This document shows, piece after piece, positions 29,011 through 40,828 of a stretch of DNA of 51,134 nt. Numbering within the stretch: position 1 is the first letter of the stretch; every line of letters begins with the position of its first letter. The DNA comes from Xanthomonas populi (GTDB taxonomy: Bacteria > Pseudomonadota > Gammaproteobacteria > Xanthomonadales > Xanthomonadaceae): assembly GCF_002940065.1 (NCBI RefSeq), contig NZ_MDEJ01000001.1, positions 38,222-89,355 on the forward strand, in the 5' to 3' direction. The notes under the pieces were generated by a model. The model was not told the DNA's origin, ran no database searches, and worked only from the letters and a program-made list of their open reading frames with translations. The translations under genes were made by a program, and so were the position numbers.

Positions 29011-29100
29011 TGGCGGAGAGAGTGGGATTCGAACCCACGGAAGGTTTGACCCTTCGCCGGTTTTCAAGACCGGTGCCTTCAACCGCTCGACCATCTCTCC
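29011..29100 (-). tRNA. tRNA-Ser (anticodon TGA), island target site
   Basis: 90 bases with encoded CCA: acceptor GGAGAGA pairs with TCTCTCC, anticodon loop CTTGAAA gives TGA, a long variable arm (GCGAAGGGTCAAACCTTCCG) typical of tRNA-Ser, and T loop GGTTCGAATCC. A degenerate integrase begins just beyond its 3' end, so this tRNA is the likely attachment site. I found no second copy of the tRNA 3' end in the window. Confidence 0.95.
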
Positions 29101-29383
29101 GATGGTGCTTTGATTCTGCTTTGCATGATCGCCGATGGCATCGGTGAATCACGCAGGCGCCACGCGCTCTGCGGGTTACGCTGATTGTGACCGGCGCTTC
29201 AGCGGTGTCACTCAACCCCAGGATCGCCCCCGGGCGCGCATTCTCGCATGCCCGAGCGCGCTTTGCTAATCGCGCCTGCTTGCTGGGTTGCACGCACTGC
29301 TGAGCGGTGACGCCTCGCTGCGTTGCGCCTGCCAAGCGGCGTGGCGCTTCGCCGGCATCTGTGTCAACGACCAGACGCAGCGC

Positions 29384-30385
29384 TCAGCCGGCTTCGGCCA
29401 CGGCCAGTCGCAGCGCAGTGCCGGCCGCGCGCTTGAGCTTTTCGGCCAGTTCGGCGCAGTTGCCGCCGCAATCCAGACGCGAGCGTTCGATCTCTCGCGG
29501 CAGGTGTTCGGCCAGGAAGTCGATGAACACGCGCACCGCCGGCAGCAGGCCGCGACGCGAGGCGAACACAGCGTGGCAGATGCCTTGCGGCAGCGACCAG
29601 TGCGGCAGCACCACTTCCAGCTCGCCGCTGCGCACCGCATGGGCGCACACGGTCTCCGGCAGCATAGTGATGCCGAAGCCATCGCGCGCCATCGATTGCA
29701 GCAGCGGGAAATCGAAACCGGCCAGACGCGGCTGCAGGTCCACACGACGCATCTCGCCGTTGGGGCCGTGCAGTTCCCAACGCTGATGCGCTTCGTCTTC
29801 GCTGGTGCTCATGGTGGTGTGGTTGGCCAGTTCGCTCGGATCCTTGGGGCGGCCGGCGCGGTCCAGGTATTTGGGGCTGGCGACCAGCAACTCCTGCACC
29901 TGGCCGAAGCTGCGCATTACCAGGCTGCCGTCGTCGTCCAGGCGCGAGCGCACGCGCAGTGCGATGTCGTAGCCCTCGTTGATCACGTCAACGCGGCGAT
30001 TGCTGATGTTAAGCTGCAGCCGCACCTTGGGGTACTTGGTCAGAAATTCCGGCAACAGCTTCGGTAATTGGATCTGCGCCAGCGACACCGGGACGCTCAC
30101 ACGCACTAGGCCGCGCGGCTCGGCGCTGAGACGGTCCACCACCTCGCGCGCTGCCTGGGCCTCGGCCAGCATGGTCTGGGCGTGGCGATGCACACTGGTG
30201 CCGACGTCGGTCACCGCGAAGCGGCGCGTGGAGCGCTGTAGCAGGCGCACGCCGAGGTCGGTTTCGAGCTGGCTGATGCGCCGGCTCAGGCGCGACTTGG
30301 GGATCCCGAGCGCACGCTCGGCGGCAGCGAAGCCGCCATGGTCCACCACCATCGCGAAGTAGTACAGGTCATTCAGATCGTGCAT
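29384..30385 (-). CDS. LysR-family transcriptional regulator
   Basis: About 333 residues from ATG 30385 (MHDLNDLYYFAMVVDHGGFA); ATG 30400 is an alternative five codons earlier. The N-terminal winged helix is clear (AAERALGIPKSRLSRRISQL, residues about 20-39), followed by the periplasmic-binding-like effector domain (GLVRVSVPVSLAQIQLPKLL ... YDIALRVRSRLDDDGSLVMR). The C-terminal end is rich in alanine and charged residues. It is flanked by tRNA-Ser and serS with no obvious target operon, and its AT-rich upstream region (30400-30450) is a probable promoter. Effector unknown. Confidence 0.88.
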   Translation of the reverse strand: MHDLNDLYYFAMVVDHGGFAAAERALGIPKSRLSRRISQLETDLGVRLLQRSTRRFAVTDVGTSVHRHAQTMLAEAQAAREVVDRLSAEPRGLVRVSVPVSLAQIQLPKLLPEFLTKYPKVRLQLNISNRRVDVINEGYDIALRVRSRLDDDGSLVMRSFGQVQELLVASPKYLDRAGRPKDPSELANHTTMSTSEDEAHQRWELHGPNGEMRRVDLQPRLAGFDFPLLQSMARDGFGITMLPETVCAHAVRSGELEVVLPHWSLPQGICHAVFASRRGLLPAVRVFIDFLAEHLPREIERSRLDCGGNCAELAEKLKRAAGTALRLAVAEAG

Positions 30386-30628
30386 GGCGAAGGCATCCAT
30401 GGATAGAACGATATCTGATATATAAGCACCTTTATCACAGCAGAGCAACGACCTATGTTGCGTTACCTCTTCAGGTTTGCGGGCTTGTGGGACATCGAAG
30501 TCCTACGCGCCGAAGGTGTGGGGTCTTCGCCACAGCAGCGGACGCCGCTCAGGCATCGACACCGACCGGCTCGCATCCGCCAGAGAACGCTGAGTGGTCA
30601 GCGAAGCGCATGACGTCACCTGCAAATG

Positions 30629-30657
30629 CAAACGGGGCCAGTGATGGCCCCGTTTTC
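30629..30657. terminator. Terminator between serS and the LysR gene
   Basis: AACGGGGCCA (30631-30640) and TGGCCCCGTT (30645-30654) form a 10-bp perfect stem with a GTGA loop and T-rich flanks. On the minus strand it follows the serS stop by about 70 bases and should end the serS message. Confidence 0.85.
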
Positions 30658-30726
30658 TATCAACGCTTGTAGAAGCAGCCCGGTCGCGCACGCCTTGCAG
30701 CTACCCCGTCGTGTCGACCGGAACGC

Positions 30727-32187
<1,461 letters not shown>

Positions 32188-32189
32188 CT

Positions 32190-32855
32190 ATGCCCGCGCC
32201 CCGCCCTGCATCCGACCGCCAGATCGTCCTGCGTCTGCCCCGCCACACCCTGAAAATTGCCGGTATCGCCTTCGTTGCCGGCCTGCTGTTGTTCCTGCTG
32301 GTGTGGGCCACCGGCCGCAAGGACGACTTCTACAAGGCCTCGCCGGCCCAACCGGCTGCAGGTGCGCCGGCCGACGACAGCATCCAGCCGCTGCCCGCGC
32401 CGCTGCCGGCCCAGGACGGAGCCAGCGATATGTCGCAGGCCAAGCCGCCCGAAGACACCCCGACCCTGGTGGAAACCGCACCCACTGACCCACCCGCGCC
32501 GACGCCATTGCCGGAAGACGCGGTTGCCGGCGCGCCGGGAACCGCGGCACCCACAAACACCGCTGCAGCGGCCGGCGGAGATCGCCCGGTGCCGATGCAG
32601 GGCCAGATGCCACCGCCGCGCTATCCATCGGCCGCGCTACGTCGTGGCGATGTCGGCGATGTGGTGGTGCGTGTGGACGTGGACGCAACCGGTAAACCCG
32701 GCGGCGTGACGCTGGTGCAGCGCAGCGGTTCGCGCGATCTGGATCGCGTCGCGATGGAAGCGGTGCGTCAGTGGCGTTTCCACCCGGCGCAGCGCAATGG
32801 CCAGCCGATTGCCGGCAGTGTGGACATCCCGTTCGAGTTCAGGCCTGCGCAGTAA
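32190..32855 (+). CDS. TonB-family energy-transducer-like protein
   Basis: 221 residues from ATG 32190 (AGGTGAG site eight bases before). A cytoplasmic head with basic residues, one membrane helix (IAFVAGLLLFLLVWATG, about 26-42), a long proline/alanine-rich periplasmic spacer (about 50-140) and a TonB C-terminal domain (PPPRYPSAALRRGDVGDVVV ... RQWRFHPAQRNGQPI). The YP and QWRF motifs mark the TonB fold. No ExbBD genes are near, so whether it energises a receptor or is one of the many TonB-like proteins of Xanthomonas with other roles cannot be told. Confidence 0.85.
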   Translation: MPAPRPASDRQIVLRLPRHTLKIAGIAFVAGLLLFLLVWATGRKDDFYKASPAQPAAGAPADDSIQPLPAPLPAQDGASDMSQAKPPEDTPTLVETAPTDPPAPTPLPEDAVAGAPGTAAPTNTAAAAGGDRPVPMQGQMPPPRYPSAALRRGDVGDVVVRVDVDATGKPGGVTLVQRSGSRDLDRVAMEAVRQWRFHPAQRNGQPIAGSVDIPFEFRPAQ

Positions 32856-33105
32856 GCGCGGCTGACCGAACCAGCGCAAATGGCCGTCAGATGGCTGTTT
32901 GCGAGGCGTTGACGCATTAGCGGGTACATCGGGATTTCGGCCGTCTTGCGCTCCCTTTCGGTAACAACACAGGTGATTTGCCAGTTCAGCCAAGCTGAAC
33001 GCCTGCCGAGTTTTAGCCCTTCATTAGCGCTCCGCCTTAGCTCCCCCTCAGGCAGCGCCGACCAAACTGGTCGTGTCATCCCACAGATGCGCCAGGAGGT
33101 CGGCC

Positions 33106-33681
33106 ATGTCCTTCACCTCGAATCCTTTTTCACACCAAACGCAACCGCTGCCGCAACAGTCCGTAGACGTGCGTGATCGTGTGCACGAAGACGATGCCGG
33201 CGGCGCATCGCCATGGTTGTGGGCAACGCTGCTGGCCGTCCTGGCGGTGGCGCCGACCTGGTGGTGGACACGGCACAGCGACAAATCGTTTGCCGCTGAC
33301 ATGCGCCCGTTGCCGGCAAGCCGCCAGATCCTGCCGGCCTCCAAAGGCCCGCGTGCCATGACCATGATTGCGCACCAGCCGGTGCGTGCGCCGATCAGCA
33401 GCGAAGAAGCCAAGCCGCTGCCGGGCAATGCAATGCCGCGTTATCCGGCCGACTTTGCGCAGGCCGGCATCGAAGGCAGCCGTACCGCTCGCCTGCAACT
33501 GGATGTGCAGGGCCAGGTGAGCGATGTGACCATCGTCGATCGTAGCGGTAGCGATAATCCTCGCCTGGATGCAGCGGTAGTGGACAGCTTACGTCAGTGG
33601 CATTTTGAGCCAGCAACACGCGATGGCCACGCGGTCGTCAGCAGCGTGAAGGTGCCGGTGGAGTTCACGGCAGAGCGTTAA
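33106..33681 (+). CDS. Second TonB-family protein
   Basis: 191 residues from ATG 33106, chosen because of the AGGAGG site seven bases upstream. One membrane helix (PWLWATLLAVLAVAPTWWW, about 37-55), a shorter linker and a TonB C-terminal domain (MPRYPADFAQAGIEGSRTAR ... LRQWHFEPATRDGHAVVSSV). Same layout as the preceding gene, 250 bases away, so probably an old tandem duplication. Its 3' end overlaps the convergent aroA by 17 bases. Confidence 0.85.
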   Translation: MSFTSNPFSHQTQPLPQQSVDVRDRVHEDDAGGASPWLWATLLAVLAVAPTWWWTRHSDKSFAADMRPLPASRQILPASKGPRAMTMIAHQPVRAPISSEEAKPLPGNAMPRYPADFAQAGIEGSRTARLQLDVQGQVSDVTIVDRSGSDNPRLDAAVVDSLRQWHFEPATRDGHAVVSSVKVPVEFTAER

Positions 33682-34981
33682 GCCCGAAGCCGGCGCCCCG
33701 CGCCAAGGTATCGAAACCCGGAAACGATGTCGCGACATTGGCGACATCGTTCACCTGCACGCTGCCGGTAGACAGCTGACCGGCAATGGCGAACGCCATT
33801 GCAATGCGGTGATCGCCGTGGCTTTCGATCACACCACTGCCGATGCTGCCGCCGTAAATGGTCGCGCCATCCGGCGTGTCGTCCACTTGCACGCCCAGCG
33901 TGCGTAGACCAGTGGCCATGGCTGCCAGACGATCGGATTCCTTTACGCGCAATTCGGCCGCGCCGGTGACCACCGTCTGCCCATTCGCCGCTGCGGCAGC
34001 CACGAACAGGGCCGGGAACTCGTCGATCATGTCCGGCACCAGCGCTTCGGGAATCTGCGCGCCCTGCAAGGGCGCATGGCGCACGCGCAGATCGGCAACC
34101 GGCTCGCCACCGTGTTCGGCGTGGTTGTCTTCGACGATATCAGCGCCCATCAGTCGCAACGCAGCCAGCAGTCCGGTGCGGCGTGGATTCAAGCCCACCG
34201 CACGCAGCACCACGTCCGAGCCGGGAATGATGCTGGCCGCCACGATCAAGAACGCTGCCGACGAGAAATCCGCCGGCACCGCGATATCGGTCGCACGCAA
34301 GCGCTGACCACCGCGCAGACGCGCCTTGCCTGGCGAGAAATCGATCTCCACGCCGAACGCGGACAGCATGTGCTCGGTGTAATCGCGCGTGGGGTGCGGC
34401 TCAGTGACCGAGGTGTCGCCCTGCGCGTACAAGGCTGCCAGCAGCACCGCAGACTTGACCTGTGCGCTGGCGACAGGCGAGACGAAGTCGATCCCGTGCA
34501 GCGCCTGCCCGCCGTGCACACGTAGCGGCGGGGTGCCGTCTTCTTCGGTATCGATGCGTGCGCCCATCTGTGCCAGCGGGTCGGTCACCCGTCGCATCGG
34601 ACGCTTGGACAGTGAGTCGTCGCCCACCAGCACGCTGTCGAAGCGCTGCGCAGCCAGCAGGCCGGCTAACAGGCGCATGCCGGTGCCGGCATTGCCACAG
34701 TCCAGCGGCTCGCTTGGCGGCTGCAGGCCATCCACGCCCACGCCATGCACGATGCGCTGCGAGGCCGAAGGTGTTTCGATGCGCACACCGAGTTTGGCAA
34801 AAATCGCTGCGGTGGAGCGCGTGTCTTCGCCTTCGAGAAAGCCATCGATCTGCGAGATGCCGTCGGCCAAGGCGGCAAACATCACCGCGCGATGCGAGAC
34901 CGATTTATCGCCGGGAATGGCCAGGCTGCCCTGCAATGCGCTGCCGTGCTGCGCGATCCAGTGTTGCGTGCTGCTGCTCAT
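33665..34981 (-). CDS. aroA: 3-phosphoshikimate 1-carboxyvinyltransferase (EPSP synthase)
   Basis: 438 residues. Joins shikimate-3-phosphate with PEP in the sixth step of the shikimate pathway. Motifs: PGDKSVSHRAVMFAALADG (residues about 23-41), LDCGNAGTGMRLLAGLLA, GDDSLSKRPMRRVTDPLAQM, and the C-terminal DMIDEFPALFVAAA plus ELRVKESDRLAAMATGL. Third gene of a serC-pheA-aroA run on the minus strand; 122 bases separate it from pheA. Confidence 0.96.
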   Translation of the reverse strand: MSSSTQHWIAQHGSALQGSLAIPGDKSVSHRAVMFAALADGISQIDGFLEGEDTRSTAAIFAKLGVRIETPSASQRIVHGVGVDGLQPPSEPLDCGNAGTGMRLLAGLLAAQRFDSVLVGDDSLSKRPMRRVTDPLAQMGARIDTEEDGTPPLRVHGGQALHGIDFVSPVASAQVKSAVLLAALYAQGDTSVTEPHPTRDYTEHMLSAFGVEIDFSPGKARLRGGQRLRATDIAVPADFSSAAFLIVAASIIPGSDVVLRAVGLNPRRTGLLAALRLMGADIVEDNHAEHGGEPVADLRVRHAPLQGAQIPEALVPDMIDEFPALFVAAAAANGQTVVTGAAELRVKESDRLAAMATGLRTLGVQVDDTPDGATIYGGSIGSGVIESHGDHRIAMAFAIAGQLSTGSVQVNDVANVATSFPGFDTLARGAGFGLNALP

Positions 34982-35103
34982 GCGTGTGATCCGATTGCTG
35001 CGGCATCGCCATGCACGGCGATGCGCTTTGAAGAATGGTGTGGTCGCACCGTCAGCTTGCAGATGTCGGCGCGCCGGCGATTACCGGCTGATCAGTCCGG
35101 CGC

Positions 35104-36315
35104 TCAGGGAATGGCGACCGGATACGAGCCCAGCACCTTGATCTGCGCCGAGTGCGCTTCCAGTTCGGCCAGCGCCTGCTTCATCGCCTCGTCTTCCACA
35201 TGGCCGGCCAGATCGATGAAGAAGCCGTATTCCCACTTGGCCTGATGCGAGGGCCGCGACTCGATGCGATTCATGCTGATGCCATGCCGCGCGAACGGGC
35301 TGAGCACGTCGAACAACGCGCCCGGCTTGTCGTGGATGAACACCAGCACCGAGGTGCGGTCGTGTCCGGAGGAGGGGAAGATCTGCCGGCCGACCACCAG
35401 AAAGCGCGTGGTGTTGTCGTCGTCGTCTTCGATCGACTTCATGATGACTTTCTTCAAGCCATAGACGTGCGCCGCACTCTCGCCGCCGATCGATGCGGCA
35501 TCTTCGGCATTGCGGGCGCGACGCGCACCTTCGGCATTGCTGGACACCGCAAGCTTCTCGACCTTGGGCAGGTGCGAACGCAACCAGCCAGCGGTCTGCG
35601 CGAACGACTGCGAATGCGCGTAAATGCGCTCGATGTCCTCGATCCGGCCGGTGCGCGAGAGCAGATACTGATGCACGCGCAGCTCGACTTCGCCGCAGAT
35701 TTTCAGGTTGGAGGTCAGGAACATGTCCAGCGTGACCTGGATGGTGCCCTGCCCGGAGTTTTCCACCGGCACCACGCCGAAATCGGCATTGCCGGCTTCC
35801 ACTTCCTGGAACACTTCTTCGATGGTCGCCATCGGCAGGCCCACGGCCGAACGACCGAAATGCTTGAGCACCGCCTGCTGGCTGAAGGTGCCTTCCGGGC
35901 CGAGGTAACCGATTTTCAGCGGCTCCTGCTGGGCCAGACAGGCCGACATGATTTCACGATACACATGCACCAGCACTTCGTCGCTGAGCGGGCCTTCGTT
36001 ACGGTCTACCACCATGCGCAGCACCTGCGCCTCGCGCTCGGGCCGGTAGTAATCCACCGCTGCGGCGAGCTTGCCCTTGGCCTTGCCGACCTGATTGGCG
36101 AAGTTGGCGCGCTCGGCGATCAGCGCCTGGATATTGCGGTCGATCTGGTCGATCTTGGCACGCACATCGGCCAGCAACGGCGCGGCGACCGCCGGCTTTG
36201 CAAGCTTGCTTGCCGACTTGCTTGCACTTTTCTCTATAGATTTATCTGCAGATTTACTCGCCGACTTGGTCTTGCCGCTAACGGCGGTTATGGGCTTGTT
36301 GGACTTGGGAGCCAT
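35104..36315 (-). CDS. pheA: Bifunctional chorismate mutase / prephenate dehydratase (P-protein)
   Basis: 403 residues. Makes phenylpyruvate from chorismate. An unusual head (residues about 4-42) is built of Lys/Ser/Ala repeats (KSASKSADKSIEKSASKSAS) before the AroQ mutase domain (LLADVRAKIDQIDRNIQALI), the dehydratase domain (LKIGYLGPEGTFSQQAVLKH ... DNTTRFLVVGRQIFPSSGHD) and a C-terminal ACT domain with ESRPS for phenylalanine feedback. The head DNA is more AT-rich than the rest. The catalytic part has the usual length and motifs, so the head is an addition of unknown purpose. Confidence 0.95.
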   Translation of the reverse strand: MAPKSNKPITAVSGKTKSASKSADKSIEKSASKSASKLAKPAVAAPLLADVRAKIDQIDRNIQALIAERANFANQVGKAKGKLAAAVDYYRPEREAQVLRMVVDRNEGPLSDEVLVHVYREIMSACLAQQEPLKIGYLGPEGTFSQQAVLKHFGRSAVGLPMATIEEVFQEVEAGNADFGVVPVENSGQGTIQVTLDMFLTSNLKICGEVELRVHQYLLSRTGRIEDIERIYAHSQSFAQTAGWLRSHLPKVEKLAVSSNAEGARRARNAEDAASIGGESAAHVYGLKKVIMKSIEDDDDNTTRFLVVGRQIFPSSGHDRTSVLVFIHDKPGALFDVLSPFARHGISMNRIESRPSHQAKWEYGFFIDLAGHVEDEAMKQALAELEAHSAQIKVLGSYPVAIP

Positions 36316-36380
36316 CGCTGGACATTCCTTGGATAACGGCGCATGCGCCTGCGCGGCACCTGCCGCGGTCGAATGAAGAC

Positions 36381-37466
36381 TCAGCCGTGCCGCTGCTGGA
36401 AGTCGTGCATGAAGCTCACCAGCGCCTGCGCGCCCGCTACCGGCATCGCGTTGTAGAGCGACGCACGCAACCCACCAACGGCCTTGTGCCCCTTCAAGGC
36501 AAGCAGGCCGGCGGCATTGGATTGACTGACGAACAACGCGTCCAGCTGCTCATCCGGTAGAAAAAACGGGATGTTCATGCGCGAACGCACGGCGGGCTTG
36601 ATCAGGTTGCGATAGAAGCCGCCGGAGCCATCGATCGCGCCGTACACCAGCGTGGCTTTCTCGGTATTGCGACGCGCGAACTCCTCCACCCCGCCCTGTT
36701 CGAGCATCCACTTCACGTTGAGGCCGAGCAGATACCAGTTCCAGGTGGGCGGCGTGTTGAGCATCGAATCGCGGGCAGCATGCGAGGCGTAGTTGAAGAT
36801 ATCCGCCCGCGGCTGGCCGGCCCGTTCGAGCAGATCGCGGCGCACGATCAACACCGAGATGCCGACCGGCCCCAGGTTTTTCTGCGCACCGGCGTAAATC
36901 AACCCATAGCGCGAGATATCCAGCGGCTCGGAGGCGATCGACGAACTGAAATCGGCGAACAACGGCAGCGTGCCCACGTCCGGCGTGTCGCGAAACTCCA
37001 CGCCATGGATGGTCTCGTTGGCGGTGATGTGCACATAGGCCGAGTGCGGCGACAAGGTCCAGCTGGACACCGGCGGAATGTCGATAAAGCCTTCCGACTG
37101 CGCATCGGCGGCGATGCGCGCGTCCACGTAAGGAGCCGCCTGCTTGATCGCGGTCTTGCCCCAATGCCCAGTGATCACGTAATCGGTCGCCTGACCAGGC
37201 GCGGCGAAATTCAGCGGCAGCAGCGCCTGGATGGTGGTGGCACCACCGGCGGTGAACAGCACTGCGTAATCGTCGGGAATCGACAACAGGGCGCGCAGAT
37301 CTGCTTCGGCTGCGGCCGCCACGGCCATGAAATCGGCGCTGCGGTGGCTGATTTCCACGATCGAGGCGCCGACGCCTTTCCACTCGATCATCTCCGCCTG
37401 CGCCTGCCGCAGGACCGATTCCGGCAATGTCGCAGGGCCGGCACTGAAATTGAACGCACGTGTCAT
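36381..37466 (-). CDS. serC: Phosphoserine aminotransferase
   Basis: 361-residue PLP enzyme of serine (and pyridoxine) synthesis. Shows [20 protein letters not shown] at the start, [18 protein letters not shown], and the PLP-lysine region [21 protein letters not shown]-terminal [20 protein letters not shown] is the conserved phosphate-site end. Start ATG 37466. Heads the serC-pheA-aroA group. Confidence 0.97.
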   Translation of the reverse strand: MTRAFNFSAGPATLPESVLRQAQAEMIEWKGVGASIVEISHRSADFMAVAAAAEADLRALLSIPDDYAVLFTAGGATTIQALLPLNFAAPGQATDYVITGHWGKTAIKQAAPYVDARIAADAQSEGFIDIPPVSSWTLSPHSAYVHITANETIHGVEFRDTPDVGTLPLFADFSSSIASEPLDISRYGLIYAGAQKNLGPVGISVLIVRRDLLERAGQPRADIFNYASHAARDSMLNTPPTWNWYLLGLNVKWMLEQGGVEEFARRNTEKATLVYGAIDGSGGFYRNLIKPAVRSRMNIPFFLPDEQLDALFVSQSNAAGLLALKGHKAVGGLRASLYNAMPVAGAQALVSFMHDFQQRHG

Positions 37467-37645
37467 GGCACACCTTGTCGAGCTAGCCTTCTAGTATGCC
37501 GCAGCGCACCGGCCTTGGCAGCGTTGCAAAAAAGTTGCAGCTGCATCCTTCTCACCGACGCCGGCGTATGATTTTGCGGAGTCCATGGGCAGAATCATCA
37601 CCGTGGTCCCTTATTCCCACCAGCAGCCACTGTCAGGAGCGAGCC

Positions 37646-38611
<966 letters not shown>

Positions 38612-38758
38612 GGCAGCAGAACTCAGCTTGATATCGACCTATCGCAGGAGTGCTCCCGGGCGCGATGGCTTTCCTGGTCACGCCCCTTGCGCCCAGGTGC
38701 GCACCTACGATGCAGGCATCGCAATCCCGCGCAGCATCGCGTCCCTCTTCGAGATCAC

Positions 38759-39415
38759 ATGGCCAAGACATCCACATCCCTGATCGCTGCCAAGACGCTG
38801 CTGCATGCGGCCGCGCTGGCGCCGATCGCACTACTGGGCTGGCAATTCTGGCAGGTGTGGCAAACGGGCAGCGATGCGCTGGGCGCTGATCCGGTGGCCG
38901 AGATCGAGCACCGCACCGGGCTATGGGCGCTACGCTTCCTGCTGATCACATTGGCAATCACGCCGCTACGCCAGCTCACCGGCCAGGCGATGCTGATCCG
39001 CTTCCGCCGCATGTTCGGGCTGTACGCGTTCTTTTATGCAAGCGTGCATCTGGCGGCGTACCTGAGCCTGGATCTGCGCGGCTTCTGGACCCAGATCTTC
39101 GAAGAGATTCTCAAGCGTCCCTACATCACCGTCGGTTTTACAGCGTGGCTGCTACTGCTGCCGTTGGCGATCACCTCCACCCAGGGCTGGATGCGCAGGC
39201 TCAAGCGCAACTGGGGACGCCTGCACATGCTGATCTACCCCATCGGGCTGCTGGCGGTGCTGCACTTCTGGTAGTTGGTGAAATCCGATATCCGCGAACC
39301 GGCGCTGTATGCCGGCATTCTCGCGATGTTGCTGGGCTGGCGGGTCTGGAAAAAACTCAGCGCGCGCCGAACCACAGCAAAGCGCTCAACGCCGCCGCCA
39401 GCAGCGCCGCGCTGA
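38759..39415 (+). pseudogene. msrQ: Haem-binding membrane subunit MsrQ (YedZ), nonsense-truncated
   Basis: MsrQ passes electrons from the quinone pool to MsrP. The frame starts at ATG 38759 and has the ferric-reductase-like helices (IALLGWQFWQVWQTG; LRFLLITLAITPLRQLTG; MFGLYAFFYASVHLAAYLSL; NWGRLHMLIYPIGLLAVLHF). After LHFW a TAG at 39272-39274 stops it at 171 residues. Reading on in the same frame gives LVKSDIREPALYAGILAMLL, GWRVWKKLSARR to a stop at 39413, total 218 codons, the normal size. A TGG to TAG change removes the last helix. Haem histidines before the stop remain. Function is likely lost or reduced. Confidence 0.88.
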
Positions 39416-40169
39416 GCAGCAGCCATGGCCAGCGCGCGACCTTGACAGGCGCATGCGTCGGTTCGCTGGTGGCGCGCGGCGGCGGCGGCAACGGCTCCGC
39501 GTCGGGGATGTCCCAGGTGGTGCCATGATGGGTGCGCGGCACCTCGACGACAAAGCGGTGGCGGGCGTCGAATACGACCTGGTCGCCGGCCTGCAACCAG
39601 CCGTCGCGCACTTGCACGCCGTTGATCCAGCTGCCTTCTTCCGAGCCCAGATCGCGGATCAGCACGCGGTCGCCATGCCGTTCCAGGCGGGCATGTTGAG
39701 CGGCGAAGGCCGGGTCGTCGATGACGATGTCCGCGGCCGGGTCGCTGCCGACAAGGCGTGGGCGATCCAACGTGAAGCTGCGCCCGTGGTGACGGCCGCC
39801 CAGCCCGCGCAACAACAGACAGACCTCGCTCAGGCCGGCGCCGTCGTCCTCAATATCGTTGGCCGGCGCGCTCGACGGCGCACTGCGCAACAGCATCTCC
39901 ACGCCGTCGGCATAGATTGCATCGCCGGGTCGCAGCAGTGCCATGCGGCGTACGGGGCGTCCATTGACGTGGATGCCGCGGATTCCGTTGGCCACCTGCA
40001 ACCAGAGACCGCGTTGGTCCAGGCAAAACTGCGCCAACAGCAACGCGCCCTGCGCATCGGCAACCACCCGCACGCTGCCGGAGGCATACCGTGTGATCCG
40101 GTGGATGCCGGGCTTGAGAGAATGATCCGGCTGCTGCCGGTGAGTAAAATGAACTTGCAGATCGCGCAC
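39357..40169 (-). CDS. FHA-domain protein with a C-terminal membrane helix
   Basis: 270 residues. The central FHA domain shows GRSFTLDRPRLVGSDPAADI (phosphothreonine-binding R and S), then AQHARLERHGDRVLIRDLGS and the N-G pair of SWINGVQVRDGWLQAGDQVV. An N-terminal part may hold a second degenerate FHA-like repeat (SVRVVADAQGALLLAQFCLD ... IHVNGRPVRRMALLRPGDAI). The C-terminus has one membrane helix (ARWPWLLLSAALLAAALSAL). It runs toward msrQ and overlaps its normal 3' end by 59 bases. Partner kinase not seen here. Confidence 0.85.
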   Translation of the reverse strand: MRDLQVHFTHRQQPDHSLKPGIHRITRYASGSVRVVADAQGALLLAQFCLDQRGLWLQVANGIRGIHVNGRPVRRMALLRPGDAIYADGVEMLLRSAPSSAPANDIEDDGAGLSEVCLLLRGLGGRHHGRSFTLDRPRLVGSDPAADIVIDDPAFAAQHARLERHGDRVLIRDLGSEEGSWINGVQVRDGWLQAGDQVVFDARHRFVVEVPRTHHGTTWDIPDAEPLPPPPRATSEPTHAPVKVARWPWLLLSAALLAAALSALLWFGAR

Positions 40170-40341
40170 CCCCGCAGCCTAGCAGGTTTGCCACTTGCAG
40201 CGGCCAGCAACGTGATCGGCGCCCACCAAGCGGGTGCGCCGTGTCTGCGCCTCGTTCCCGGTCCGCTGCAAGCATCCGCACTTGGAGCCTGGCCCGTGCA
40301 TACGCACAATGCGCGCTCCTTTCATCTTTACTATGGAACCC

Positions 40342-40617
40342 ATGTCCAGCATCGATATCCGGCACGACCATTTCTTGATGCCGGCACAGGCCCGCGCGGC
40401 GATCGACGAGGCGGCATGCAAACTGACCGATCGCTACGGCATCGCTTCGCAGTGGGAAGGCGACACCTTGCGCATTGCGCGCGCCGGCGTGGACGGGGCG
40501 ATCGCCCTGCTGCCGCAGCAGGTGCATGTCACCGCCGAGCTTGGGTTTCTGTTGTCGGCGATGCAGCCGATGGTGGAATCGGAAATCCGTCGTTTGCTGA
40601 ATGAAAAACTCGCCTGA
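40342..40617 (+). CDS. PHA-system family protein
   Basis: About 91 residues (start ATG 40342; ATG 40333 also possible). Resembles the polyhydroxyalkanoate-system family (PHA_gran_rgn): SSIDIRHDHFLMPAQARAAI and VHVTAELGFLLSAMQPMVES. These small proteins are coded next to phasins and thought to act at polyhydroxyalkanoate granules. A phasin gene follows on the same strand 211 bases downstream. Confidence 0.75.
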   Translation: MSSIDIRHDHFLMPAQARAAIDEAACKLTDRYGIASQWEGDTLRIARAGVDGAIALLPQQVHVTAELGFLLSAMQPMVESEIRRLLNEKLA

Positions 40618-40828
40618 ACGCGGCGCTGCGGGCGCGGTGGCCCAGGCGTGCGGATGCTTCCGCGCTAAGTCACCCGCGCCGCACCGCGCTCGATGCGTGG
40701 ATGCTTGAAAACGCGTCATGCGCACACATCACGTGTACACACCCCGGCAGGCAATGCTTCACCTGCCCGATGCAGCGTCGGCACTAGGGTGAAAGCAACG
40801 TCGCTTTAGCAATCTACAGGAGCATCGC

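Noticed and set aside
36550-37473. 307-codon minus-strand frame overlapping serC
   Set aside because: A different frame of the same strand over serC with arginine/alanine-rich low-information sequence.
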